Positions 34,001 through 48,400 of a stretch of 64,000 nt of DNA are shown piece after piece. The notes beneath the pieces are model-generated. The model saw only the letters and a list, made by a program, of their open reading frames with translations. It was not told the DNA's origin and ran no database searches. How positions within the stretch are numbered: the first letter of the stretch is position 1; every line of letters begins with the position of its first letter. This DNA comes from Ampullaceana balthica (lineage: Eukaryota > Mollusca > Gastropoda > Lymnaeidae). The translations under genes and the position numbers were made by a program. The stretch spans positions 317,384 through 381,383 of the forward strand of contig CALYLW010000746.1 of the NCBI GenBank assembly GCA_944989445.1, written 5' to 3'.

Positions 34001-34738
34001 TTCTCTTTCCTTTGATCTTTAAGAGCCCCAGTTGCCACCAATTTTGAGCTCTTGGTGAATTTCAGCACATGAAAAACAACTGGCTTCACTGATACAGCTT
34101 TTCTTTTCACAGAGATTGCAGATTAATTTGAAAAATATCCTAGCATAGTCTAGCCTTGATGAAAAGGCTGCTAAGCAAAAAAAAAGAATGCCTATGAAAA
34201 CATAGAAACTTCTTGATTTTAAAAAGTTGTGTTGTCCTCACTGGGTCATCATCTTCATTTCAGATTTGTTTTGTTCATCTTCATATAGCAGTGCCTTTGT
34301 TTCATCTTTTCTCAATCACAGAATTAAATTTCAATTATGAGTTTATGGAGCCACAATTCCACTGACTTATGTAATACTGATTGTAAGGAAATTATATATA
34401 TATTTTTTAAAATCAAATGAACTTTTTAAAAGAAATATGTTAAAACATATGTCATTACTGTTCATCAAAATTCTATCAAAGATGATCAATCAACACTGAT
34501 ATGTCAATTCATGAATAATAGCAATAGATGGATGAACATATTTCAAACTTAGTCTTACTGTGACTACTATTATGTGGATTAATTTTTCAGCACCTGTCGG
34601 CTAACAGGTGGCAAAAAAGATTTCTATATCCTTTCTTCGTATTTGGCACATATTTATTGTATTTTCACAACACCAAAAGAAATAAACTGGAACCAATGCA
34701 GAGGATCCTTGTATCTGTCGGAATTTTCAACAAGAGTA
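28061..34738. other. Non-coding stretch downstream of FGFR, no transposon recognised after about 28.5 kb
   Basis: Open frames are short and unconvincing. A (TA)n tract lies at 30131-30157. The lack of recognisable repeats contrasts with the left third of the window. It may include a long FGFR 3' UTR. Confidence 0.45.
34653..34658 (-). terminator. Candidate polyadenylation signal of FGFR
   Basis: AATAAA on the minus strand, about 80 nt after the FGFR stop codon. It could give a very short 3' UTR. Many other AATAAA matches exist further on in this AT-rich DNA, so use of this one is uncertain. Confidence 0.3.
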
Positions 34739-34873
34739 TCATGCAATGATAGAGCTATCATCAGAACTCTGACTTTTTGGAACACTACTTGTGCTGCTAC
34801 TGTGACTCATTGATGAATATTGTGAATCAGATGTGCTCATTGGACTCTCCAAAGGTTCCAAGTGCAGATAAGC
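34739..34873 (-). CDS. FGFR: FGFR exon 17: C-terminal tail and stop
   Basis: Residues 766-809 and TGA. Acceptor [23 protein letters not shown] across the junction resembles NQEYLDLSMPL of vertebrate FGFR1, so Tyr 767 is the likely PLC-gamma docking site. The rest is serine-rich. Confidence 0.9.
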   Translation of the reverse strand, partial: AYLHLEPLESPMSTSDSQYSSMSHSSSTSSVPKSQSSDDSSIIA

Positions 34874-37800
34874 CTGAAATTAAAGGTAACGATATGATTT
34901 ATATATCACTAGATTTAAAAAATTCTATTATAAATAGCCATTTATGCACAATTCATAGTTTCTTTAAAATCTGTATCTGATTACGTGGTATATATACACT
35001 TTGTTTTTATAAAAACTTGTTGTTGTGAAGAGGGATACTCTATAGGACAACATACTTCTTGGTTTAAAGAGGATGTGAGCATATTATCAAGTTTCTGAAC
35101 CAATGTTTTAAAACAGGGTCTTTTATCTGGATCCTCCTGCCAACACTCCTGCATTATGCCATGCCTAAAAAGACAATTGTTTAATTGCATTAAATTTTAA
35201 ATTAAAATATTCATATAAAAATTTAATAATTTAACACTGATAATCTAAACTTGGTTAAAATAATATTAATTTGCACATGTTCACATCATTTTTAAGTGCA
35301 TTAATGGGGAAAAAATGTATTAAAAAAATATAATAGAACTTGCAAGTCAAGAAACAAGACTGCAACACCTTGTGGTCTGGGTAACAACTGTCTTTTTTAA
35401 TCAACTCTTTGATACATCGTGAACCTTAAATTTATTGCCAGCCATCCTCTCAGTTCACGACCACACACTATTACAATCACGTGTTTCATACTCGGTCAAG
35501 TCCTCGCATGCTTATACAATTACAATGTAAACACAACAAGTCTCTCACAATTGAATCAAAATTTGGCTAGCTAAAGTTACATATTACCAAAAAATATTCT
35601 TATTGGCAATGAAACACTTACATCTTTGATGAAGCATATGGTGGCTGCTTCATTCGGTGGCCATCTTTTAAAAGAGCAAAAAGGGCCTCAACTGGTACTG
35701 ATGGGTAAGGGTTTCCTCCTAAAGTAAAGATTTCCCACAGCAGCACACCATATGACCAGCTGTTCATGGGTGGAGAAGTGGGGGGGGGAGGGGGGAATGA
35801 ATAAATTAATGTGTGTATGTTGAGGACAAACATATTTTAAAAGTTAGCTATAAATAGATTTAATTTAACCATCATTTCACATAGAAAGCCAAATGTTACT
35901 TTGAATAAGATTAGTTAAAAAGTAACTTACACATCACTCTTTGACGTATATTTTCTATCAAATAAGGCCTCAGGTGCCATCCATTTGACAGGTAACCTCC
36001 CCTGTGACACAAAAGAAAACTACTGTGATTATTTTTGTAAGTTATGTTATGTCCATTCATAATTAACAATTTGAACTGGTTTAAAATCATATTCTTCCCA
36101 TAACCATTATAAATATATTTAGAAACTCTCCTTGGAATAGCAGTTAATTATGCTATTTATATGGCCCATTCACGTCCATCCATGATTGTATGAGGTGTAA
36201 TAATCACAATACTAAAGATAATTTCAATTTAAATTATTAATGCCTGCGCTTAAAATCTCAAATAGATTTTCACTGATGTGTCATTTTTAGTTCTTAATTT
36301 ATCAAAGCTGTAGCCCTTTATACTTACATCTGTAGTTTTTTTGTAGTAATCTGCCGCTGAAAGATTTCTTGTGAGGCCAAAATCAGCCAACTTAAGAACA
36401 TAATCTTCTGCAACTAGAACATTCCTGGCTGCTAAGTCACGATGTATGCACTGAAAGTAAAATGTAAAAAAATTATTAATTATAACGCATGCGCTTTGGT
36501 ACTTAAAAGGAACGTTAAAAAAACAATACAGCAAATTTTTTTTTATAAGAGAAAAACAAACTTACCTGTTTAGATGCTAGATATTCCATGCCCCTAGCAA
36601 CTTGAAATGCAAAAGATATTAAATCCTTCTGCGTAAGAGCCTTTCTTTCACTTGTTTCAGAGGTGATGATGGGAGTCTCATATTCCATTATCATGGAGGT
36701 ACAAATAGGATTCTCAGGTCGATGACTCTTTAAAAAGTCCCTCAGATTGCCATAAGGGGCAAATTCCACAATCACATAAAGAGGGCCTGCAAAAGAATTT
36801 CCATCAAGCATAAGTCATTTTCTACAACTGGGAAAAACTAATGTATTTATAAAATTCCACAACTTTTTTTTTGTTTTGTTCTAATCACAAGGGTAATCTC
36901 TAGGGCATAACCGAGTAGACAATTTCCACCGAGTACCGAGTCCGAGTATTTGGATGTACTATTTGCCGGATCCGAATACGAACCGAGTAGTAGCTGCGAC
37001 TTAGGAGAGTACCATTTCTTTCATCATCATAAGTGCAAAGCCAAAACTGTTCTATGTTTTCATATAATCTAAGTTCTAAAATAGCTAAATAATGTTTTAC
37101 CTGTTATAACTTAATAATTAATTCATATTTTTAATTTGTAGGAGGAAATTTGACAACTTTACACAAACAGTCAAAATGGCCGACTTCCGTTTTGGACTTC
37201 CGCATGGAGTTAATCAAAGACATTATATACCCTAGACTGTTGATGTCATATCTAAGTCTCTAAGCTTAAAAACTGGACGGTGCTGCGAGAACTCATTTGG
37301 ACTATAAGCTTTATTGAAACTAGATCAATATGGCTACGCTATTATATTCAAATCTCGGATGTGCAAAACAAAATTGTTTAGTACGTGAGCGACGTCTGCA
37401 GTCGGACGGAAGTATATTAGTATAATGGCCATCTTTTGAAAGAAAGTTAGACTATGCGTGACCCAGTAACAACTGGTTACGCCACCTGCGGAATGCTACT
37501 GAAATTATCGTGTCTTCTTTGCCAGCTGTTCAGTATTTATTGAATTCCATTTTCTTAATTTTTATTTTTTATTTTTTTTATTTTTTAGCTATTTGCGTGT
37601 GTAATATTTGCCGAGGCGAATACTTCCGGATATTACAGAAAATCGTAATATTCGGCCGAGGCGAATGTCCGAGGCAATTTCCGGTTATGCCCTAGTAATC
37701 TCACAAAATATCAGTTTTCATACTTTTCGCATAATAATTACAAGACAAATTAATAGAGCCATTTCAGACTAACTTATTTTTTAAAATATTGTCATTTATA

Positions 37801-40800
37801 TTGATGAGTTAGTTAATGAATAAGTCGCAGTAGATATCAACATTTATTATTTCTAGTATTAAAATAAGCGTTCTTTGTGTTTAATACCTCTTTGTGTACA
37901 GCAACCAAGAAGATTTATGATATTTTTATTTTTGCCAATGCTCTTCATGGTTTCCATCTCCCTTATAAGGTCAGCCATTTCTCTGTCTGTGGCATCTTTT
38001 TTCAACATCTTGACAGCCACTGTGGTTGGACTGCTGTTGTTTAAGAGACCTGTAGCTTCTCCTTTCACAACTAGCCCAAATGCTCCCTCCCCTAGACGTG
38101 AGCCAAGCTTCAGCCTGAAACAAAATGAGTACATTGCTTATACCCACAGCTAAAAATGTTTCTGTATCAAGTTAGGTTTAATTTACAAAACATAGATCTT
38201 TCGTGCTAAGATGGCACTAATAGTATAGTCAAATTAAATAAAAAATTTACTGACATGAGACATTTTTAAAAATGAATTCAATAATTTGTTAATGATTAGC
38301 CGATTCTAGTAAAAATGTTAAGTGCTAAGTAGCAGTATACGGAAATGTAAAAAAATTTTTTATTACCTTTCTCTAGGGAACTCCCATTTACTGTCATATG
38401 GAATTTGGTATTCGGATACTTCAGTAAAATCAGAGGAAAGCCTTCGCCGTCTGCTACCTCCACTGCTTGAATAACCTCCAACAATGGTTACTTGTGGTAC
38501 CATCAAGGGTGCTATGGCATCTGGATCTTTACTGTTGCAGTATAGGTCATTCTGAAGACATCAGAAATATTTAGTCAGGAAACCAGTACATTTAATTGTG
38601 AGATAGGCATTTTGTAATGATTGATGGAGAAATTCTCTTGTGAGATCATTTTCTCATTTACCAACTAGAGCGGAACTTTGATATCCATCCTTAATCCGTT
38701 CCAGACTCTTGGAATTATACCTAGCAGGATATTTTTTCCATAAGAAATAAAGGTGAAATGGTTAATCCATTCCCATGAAAAAAAATTATAATGCTATTGG
38801 CATATTATACATTTATTGACATGGTTGTATAAAATTATGTAAATATACTACTGTATAAATGTATCGTTCTTGCCATTTCACAAATCACTGCCTCCGAGAC
38901 ACTGTTGCCAGGGCACTGTTTTTCTGTTATCCATATCAAATTAATATTTCACCATGCTCTTAATTCCCTGATTTTTGTTTTGTAATCGATTTCATCCCCT
39001 TGCTAACATTGGCCAATTTAATAACGGCTTTGTTTTCCACAATTGTACAATTTGTTGATCTCGGCATAGGGTATGCTGCAACCGGTATACCAAGCAAAAT
39101 GTTTGTCCAAACAAGAGGTTTACCAAGTTGGACTTATACCAAAGCGGACCACTGTATATATGTATGTATATGTTTAACATTCGTATCATAACAAAGGATT
39201 CTCATTTAGGTTGACATAATATTATATATATAAATATATTTAAACTTTATGCTTACAGGTTTCATGATGATAATTCGTTTTATGTTTCTCTGGTTCATCT
39301 GGTTCTTATGTTGGTAGTTTCTTATCACAAGAAATATTGTCACTAAAACTCCAATTATAATGACAGCAGCCACAGCAGAAACTATATAATAAACTTTTTC
39401 CATGTTGCTGTTGTTTGTTGATATGCTCTCTGCTACTGTGGCTATATCTGATTCTGAAAAAGTTTGAATTTTCTTAATTATTTTGAATGACATTATAGTT
39501 ACTAAACCAAAAAAAGACCCAAAAAAAACCTAAAGGATTTTTTTTAAAAATGAATGACTTTAATTAGGTCAACTATCTTTTATCAAGGTCAGTTAGTATG
39601 GTTGGCCAAAAAGCAAATTTTATTTGTTACTCAGATCAAAATTCAGTACTCACCATTTAAAACTTTGAGATATGCAGACTTGTACTTTGACCCTACAGCA
39701 TTTCGAACTAAGCATGTATATTTGGCTTCTTCCTCTTTTGTGACATTAGTGAGTATCAGATACTCTGGATTGCTGTTATTTACTGTCGGGGTCTGTGTTA
39801 ATGGAGAAATAAAGGAGTCTTAGAAATCATTCTTCATTTTAAAAAATTTCTGTGAAACATTTTTGAGAATTCAGTTTGAAAACTATATAGTTTGGTGAAA
39901 TATAGGGGAAACAATCATATTTTTTTTAAAGAAGGGTAAAAAAATTTATATTGACTGATTTATTAAACTGTAGACAATCTTAAATGTATTACTTTATCAT
40001 TTTTTAAAATACATTTTTGTTGGCCACCAAATTTTTTTGGTTAAGGCTTCATAACAAAGGAATTTTTTTCTGAGTATTATTATACATCTCTAACTTTTTG
40101 TTGTTTTTTCCCTATATGCTTCCATGCATTTTGATTATTGAAGCTTCAGAACATTATGCATGCATTTATTTAATCTTTTTTGAATAATGCAAAAGATATT
40201 CATCCTGTCTTGTATTTGTATTCTATAAATATGATGTTTATTAAAAAATTGTTTTTAAAAAATAATAAAAACAGGCTTTTCCTATTCAGCTTCTTACAAC
40301 ACCAGGAAAGAAAACTGTGTAACCTCAAACAATGTAAAAAGAAGACATTACCAAGAAAAAAGGCAAGATTTTTGTTTAAATACCAAATACTGATAAACCA
40401 AGTTTGATATGTAGAAAACAATTTGTAAGTTTTAAAAAAAAAGGATAACTCCAAATATAAGCACTCATCAAGTGTAAACTCATAAATGTGACTTAGTTGT
40501 GCATTGACTGCATGACACTGACAGTGATGTTAGTATGGCTTTGTAAAAAAAATATTCTAAAAAAAGTTTAAATCATGAGGTAAACTCATAATCATGAGGT
40601 AAACTACATCAACATTCAACAACATCAATGACAAAACAAATATCCATGTATTTGATAGTATTAAAATACAATATAAGTACATGTAATCTGAAATGCAAGA
40701 CTATTTAAAGTTAAAGTTATTCAAGTAAACTTGAATCATTCAACAGCATCATGACTGATTCATTAGACATAGTTATTACTCAATTATATTTCTTGTTTCA

Positions 40801-43800
40801 ACAACTTGTCAAGTTTGGTTACTTGTCTTTACATATAAATTTAACAGCATGCAGTGTTTACATCAAACATTCTCTGGTGACCACTGCAGATGCTTTGTGT
40901 GGACTACATTAAATCAGCTGTAACTCTGAAACATGCCTTAATTAACTTACAGTGCCTTACAACTTTTATATTATTTTTAGGCAGTGCCACAAAACAAAGC
41001 AAAATAAAAATTTTTAATGAAAATGACAACATTTAATCATGTGACTTTCTGGATTTCTGCAGGCAAAATGTTGATTTTCTATATTACTATTACCTGTCGG
41101 TGCTGTTTAAAAGAAATAAAAATTCAACGAAATAAAATATCAAGCTACATGTGCTAAGAAAATAAATACATGAAGATAAAAAAATATTGACTCCCTTTAA
41201 GAATTAGAAATATATAGTAATACATGCTGAAAAAAAAACACAGTAATAAGAACCCATCAGTTTCAGTCAGATATTTCAAGTTTTATGTGAGAAAGCTTTG
41301 CATTTATTTTAAATTATTTTTAAAAATATTTTTTTTAAATCAAGTATGAATCAACTTGTTACAATAAGTCTAAGGTGCTATTTTTGTCTTTTAAAAATTT
41401 ACTGTAATTTTTTTTAAATTACATTCCATATTTTAAAAGACATAAATTTGAAACACTTTCTTTTCAAAGAAAATTTTGGAATGAATGGCTAAAAATGCAA
41501 GTACATGTAAATAATATTGTGCCATTTAATTATTTGACATTTACATAACAGAGAAATTAAACATTTTGTAATGGAGAAAGATTTGGTATAACTGTGGTGT
41601 GGTACTATTTTGGATTAATAAAGAAAACACTAAAATATTCAGCTACTCTAAGTTCTAAACATTTAAAATGAAAGAATAGTGAAACATTTCGATTAAATAA
41701 GTAATTAATACAACTAATAATTATACACCATAAAAACTATGGCTATTCAAATAGAAATTTTTTTATAATTTAATTGAAAAGAAGAATCATAAGAAACATA
41801 CCTGTACAATTTCAAACAGAGAGTCATTATGCAACTGATGTCTCAGCCACTGGATGTGTGGGTGGGTATCGCTAACCTGTATCCTACAGGAAAAGGTTGC
41901 GGTCCCACCCACAAAAACAGTTTGGTTCACTGGATCTTCGAAAATTGGTACATGGGGAGCTCTCTCTGCAATTAAAGAAAATGTTTTTCAACATTAACTT
42001 TTCATTGCCATCATCAGAGAAAGCACAGTGTATATTAGTTACATTTGATTTTTTTTTAAAAAGTTTTAAGAGCTGTGATAAATACATTGTAAAATGTGAA
42101 GTGAATGTTGTATTCTTGTTGAATGTAAGCATGAAATAAAGAATATTTCTATAATTACTTTATTTTCAAAATAGTCAGCACTGGAATGGAAATTTAAAAA
42201 AAAACTATTGTACAGGTAAGCCAAATTAACAAGACTATCTTATGCCCAGAAATTTGCTGTCTATCGGTCTGCTATCAGTTTTAATGCTGGCCCTTGCCAC
42301 TTCTCTGTGGTGGTCTCTTAGAGAGATGGCACAAAGTGGATAAGATAGTGGCTATCTTTCCATTCTGAGAGCTCACTCAGGTACACTTGAATACCCACAG
42401 GGGAAAAGTGCCCCTTACTTATCTAACCCAGGGTCAGAAAAAATGTCAGGAAGGGTTGTACGAGTTATTAAAGTGTATTTTATCTCAGTATTAGGCAAGC
42501 TACCAATATTGTAATAGCTATTACAACAAATAAAATATATTGTTTATTTTAACATAATTTCAATTGAATTTTTGCTATTTCTTGGGATTTTCTGAGATAA
42601 AAAAAAACTTTAATAAATTATTTATGTGGCGATAAACAAAAATTGAAAATATAACTTCAATTTAACATATTAAAATGCTTAATGGATTTTAAATTTGAAA
42701 GTTTTATACATAATTCCTTTATATCAGAGGCCCTGGTGTGTAACCATTTTTATATTACTGATGATAAAAAAACTGAATTTGTAAAATAATGTTTTTGGCT
42801 TTTCTGAATACATTCTTTTTGGTGAAAAACAATGCCCGCCCCCCCCCACCTTTTTTTTCTCTTTTCAAAATCAGTGCATTTCATTTAAAATTTGATACTA
42901 TCCAAAACTATCACAGAAATGTGGGCTATCAGAAATTGAAATGTTGAAAACAAAAAGTATCAGCTTATAAGGTTTCAAGCTCTGAGCAGTGCAGGAAGTC
43001 AATATCCATTGTGGTCATGGACAAAAAGCTGCTCTTACACCCCAATCCTCTGAAATATTCAGACACCCTGTCCTGATTTCAACAGGAGACTGGGATATGT
43101 GTAATCCCCCCTTAATTGTTTTTCTCTCCTCTTGTTTGTTGTTGCCTGGATGCTGTGTTTGTGACAAACAACATACCAGCTGTCACTGCACACATCCTCA
43201 GGGCTCTCATGTTTGCCCTTAGTCCAGCTCGAGATGCCACTGATGGTGCTTATACACACTGCATACCTGATGGCTGATGATACAAACTTTCACTGGGAGT
43301 CCATCATTTTGTATGTTTGTAACTTTTAGGAGCTGAATATATAAGATTTGCCCAAGTTGTCATTTCAAAATCTTGTCACGAAGACCCGGTATAAAAAATG
43401 AAATCTCTTTACAATTTATGTACATGTATTTGAAGTTGTAGTTTTGTATTGGCTGAGTTTGAAATAGACAGTAGAATGCTTGACTTCTAATCAGTGAACA
43501 GTATTTCCTACAGAAGCTCAAATTACTCCTCAACTGCCCCTGGCAGAAGCTTTTTTTCATTAAGCTTGCTACAAGATAAAGACCAGAAGAAAATAGTCTG
43601 TCCAGTGTCAGAGTGACACATGTCACTGCTTATCAGCCAATGATCAGCTGGAGAAATACCTGAAGCTCGTCATGTGACACCAGCAAAACTCAAACTACTG
43701 TGGACATGAATTATCCAGTCAAGAAACCCTTTGCCAAGGAATTAAAAGTCAGTTTTCATGAGGATAACTGATAACAGCAAGTACAAAGATGGTTAACCAG

Positions 43801-45385
43801 ACAGTACAGAAACAATATGCATAAAGTTTATGCAAAAAAATATATATATTTTTTTAGAATGAGGGGAAAATATCAAAAGTAGATAAAATATGTACTCATT
43901 AAAACTATGCAATTTTATATCAGTTTGGAGAACAACTATGTTTAGGTTACTTCAGTTATCAAGGAAGATAAGTTTAAGCGTCACAAAAATTAACCTGGTT
44001 CTTAAGTTGCTTTGAGAATCGATTCACACAACATGAGTGAATTGTTACTTACGAACTATTTCCAGCGTGTATGTCCAGTTAATTTGACCATGTTGGTTGG
44101 ACGCAATACATGTGTAGTTTCCAGCATCATCTAATACCAAGTCTGCTATATTCAAACGATACTTGCTCAGAGTAAACTGAAATAAAATTAAAGTGAAAAT
44201 GTCTTATCCATCACAGTTTTAAACAGAGATTTAAACAGGTCTCACTTTTCTTTTTCTGCATATAAAGATGAGTCAACAATTTGTTTAAGTATTCATAATG
44301 TATTGTAAATCCAAAAACATGCTGTGTAGAAACTCACCCGTCCTCCTGTTTTGTTTGATAAAAAAGGCTCTCCATTTCGGAGCCATTTCAGAGTTGGCTC
44401 AGGTTTACCCTTGGCCTGACAATCCAATACAACATATGAAGTGGCTGCACCAATTTTTAACTTAACAAAATTCATTTTATCACTCCAACCAATTTTTTCC
44501 TTGTCAGCTGAAAGACAGAAAAAGAGAGAATAACAATCATTAAGTGTTAAGAGATAGAGGTGGTGACAAGTATATTTGGACAAATAAATATTAGTCACAT
44601 GAAGGCACTTGGACATCTCTAAAGGTAAGTTCTTTGACCCTATTGTAAAAATCATCTCAATAGTAATGCACTTTCTCCTTGCTTTCCTCCTGTATTCTAC
44701 ATTGCAAGTAACTTTACTAGAAAATAGTGTATTGCTTTATGTTTTACTGTCTGCCATTGTGCTGGTAGATGGAAGACACCCACACCCCCAATGGCCATCA
44801 AGTTCAACCATGAGAACTGAGACCATCAGCAGGTCGTGGTCTCGGTTTCCTTTCTAAGTACCATTTCTAAATTAAATTCTTCACTACTTCCTTTGGGCTC
44901 TGATAAGACGTTCGTTGATATATTTTTTTAAGGCAGTGGATTCACGTAATAATGATAAAGCTTTGAGTGAGGGGGCCTAAACGTCAATTACGGCACATTT
45001 TTATTAAATGAATTTAGGCCCAGCTGTGTTTAATTTCTCAGCATCTCAGCTCACACAGCCTATGCTTAGTCCAGTAGAGACCAACATGTGATTATTTTTA
45101 TTTCTTTTGACATAGGCCCAACTGTGGGCTATTTGAAGATAAAAGTCGGGACTTTTATGTTGAATTACTTAAGAAACCTTTAATTCTTCAAGCTGATATT
45201 AGCCGAATAGCTGTAATTTCTCATCTCACTTGCATTATATTATAATACAATGCCTACTCAAGTGCGGCCCATGACAGAGTTTATTTGTTGCCCGCAACAA
45301 CATTCTGAGATTTGCTTGATGTCGGGCGACTGAGAGTTCGTCTCATTTTCCCCACCCACAAGGTGTCCCATATTTTAAACATACA

Positions 45386-45431
<46 letters not shown>

Positions 45432-48400
45432 CAGGTAATGATAATACTTATTATAGTCTGGCTAAAAGTTTACACTATGGTACCACCGAGGTAACATGAT
45501 TTAAAACAGTGTGCTTCAGCTTTCCTGCGATTTGCAATGCAGAAAATAATTTTAAAATGCACTTCTTTAAAACATAAACTTTAAAAAAAAATAATAATAA
45601 TAATAATAATTTCATGCATTGTACCGTTATTTCTGCCATCTGTATACTTTGTGCTGGTTTCGATATTCAAAATTCTATCCATCTCTTCTTGGGCTGAAAG
45701 ACACACATATGCAAAGCTTTATTTTTAATTTTAGAAAGTGACTTGTTTGAAAAGGAGTGGAATTTTAAGATTAATTTAACTGCATCTTAAAGATTTGCTC
45801 TATTAACTTAAGATTATTTTTTTATTGTGGATTACATTAGATTAGTCTTATATTGATTGGATTGATTTCCATGCACGTAATGATGTTCAGTGTCTACTTT
45901 TAATTAGACTTCCAAATCACACTGTCATCAAGTGGTAAAAAATAATTCACCTATTCACAACAAGCAGATAATCTAACATGTTCCCTGGTCTTTTGTGAGA
46001 ATTTGGTCTTCCCACAGTTCCAGTTGATTGTTATCAGTTGTGTGCAGTAGCGAGTAGATAAACATTCCCCCCCCCCAACACACAAGCTAGAGTACTAGTC
46101 AACCTGTAACTTACGTAACACAAGCACGGTAAAGTTGATCCAATACTGTCCATACTCGTTGGAAACATGACAACTATAGTTTCCAGTGTCCTCACGCTGT
46201 GCCTTGTTTATAAGAAGAGAGTGTTTCCGAATCTTGAACCTTTTAATAGAATCACATCAATATTTGTACTTTCAGTAATTACAAGTACATGTACAAGGAA
46301 AGGCAACACAAATACTATGTTGAATGGTCGGTGAATCGGCTGGTTATAATTAATAGTAAGTCAATTATATGTTAAAAATACATTGTAGAAAAAGTACAAC
46401 AAAAATTAATTTAATCCACCAATACATTTTAAACAGAAAACAATTTTCTAAAAGGACAATAACGCCATATCATACCTATTTAAACGCCTACAATCCGTGG
46501 AAAGATTGCATTAAAATAATATAATGAAGCGAGTTACAACATGTAAGCATCAACAGCAAATATAATAGAAACTTAACGTATAACCAAATATTTAAACCGT
46601 TGCAATGCGACCAAAAAATGTACACACGCTGGACAAACGTCCCGGTAGTGGCAACTTTTTAAAAATAAAGGATAACAAGAAAAAATAATCTAAATGAGCC
46701 TGATATTTTTTTAATTAACCACCTGGCGTGCCTTACAGCTAGATTTATTGGTGCCGAAAGCTGATACTGATAAAATTAAGATGAAACAATCAAAATTACT
46801 TAAGAAAAGTTTTTGTTATTTCAACCCATGAAAGGATCTTGTACGTTGAGTAAGTAGTAAGTACCAACCTTGAATTGGTTCTGTTTATTTTAATATCTAA
46901 GCGTTAGCTTTTCTTGTGCTCAGTTCTATTAGATCTCAGTACGTACTGCCTTTTGACAAAATTACACAATACTACATATTGAAATAATAAATAAAATACT
47001 ACCAAGGAGTGAAACTTACCTGTCGTTCTCGTGAAAATTGATAGGTACGTCGTTTTTAAACCAGACACGATATGGAATGGGAGTGCCGTAAGCCGGACAG
47101 GAGAGCATTAATCTCTCGTTTGGAATCCTCTTTATGTCCAGATCTGGCAGCTCTTTATAATAAGGTGCTGCAAAAAATCCGAAGAGATAAGTATGACAAT
47201 ACTTACAACGACGCACAAAACAGAGCGAGGGGATACACATAAACACCGATTGAGAGTTAGAGTTTTGATATTCATGAAACATACAATTAGTCTTAGATGA
47301 TGCGAAATGCTATAATTGTTGATTTAAACTATTAGGCCTAGAGATGGTAGATTTGTTCTAAATATCAGTTTGAATTTCACATTTTTTCTTATGATGTCTT
47401 GAAGGTTTTTTTCATAGTAAAAACTGATACACTACCACCTTTTATATCGTTCTTTTTCATTTTTTTTAGTGCAACATACAGTTTACAAAAATACTTTAAG
47501 GTGCACTTTACTCTGGCGATGACAGATGCCTAAATATAAGTACTATAATTTCCCCCGTCCACTTTTTTTCAAGTCTAATTTTTTTCCGATGTTCCCCTAC
47601 TTTTGAAAGAAAAGTCACACTCCCTGATAAATATTTAAATTTCCAAATGTATAAAAACTTCGATACAAATCACATATTGAAAGGTTTAATCAATATCTGA
47701 CTCGATTTCAAATTAAAAGAAAATGTCAAACCAAGTTTAATCTCATAATAAACAAAATATGCCCATGAGTGATTGGAGAGACTTTGAAAGCACCATGTTC
47801 TTATATTATCCATTGTTGGAACACAATTCTACATCTGCTGTCCGTAATCTGGTGGAATAAATAAGTTTACCAACTGCCAACTGTATAAGTGGTGTTCAGT
47901 AATTTCTTTATCTATCTGTTATATTGAATCACTTATTGAATACTTCTGTATACTTTACCAATGTGGCTTCACAGAATGTGGACTTGATACATTCGTGAAT
48001 ATTAGTAATAAAAAAAAATGTGTGAGAGGGGGGATAGGGGATGAAGCGAATGCGAGAAGAGAAGTGCAGCTTGTTTTGAGAAAATAACGTCCACGTGACT
48101 GGCAAGAGAAACCAGATGTCGCTCGCTACTAGTGACTATACGGTAATACGGTGTGTGTTGGACTTCGGGTACTGACTGGAGCGCGTCGAACCACATGGCT
48201 CTCTGGCAGACGTGTCAAGAATCATTGGGGTGCGTTGGGGGATTCATCCCTCGATGATTCGCTCTCATGAGTCTCATGGATTTATCCATGTTTTACGTGA
48301 TATGAATAGCACTATGCACCCCACCCCAAATTTCTTTTTACCAATGTTCCCTTGTCCCTTTCAGCTGCACGGACCCGCAGATACATGAACGAAACGGCGC

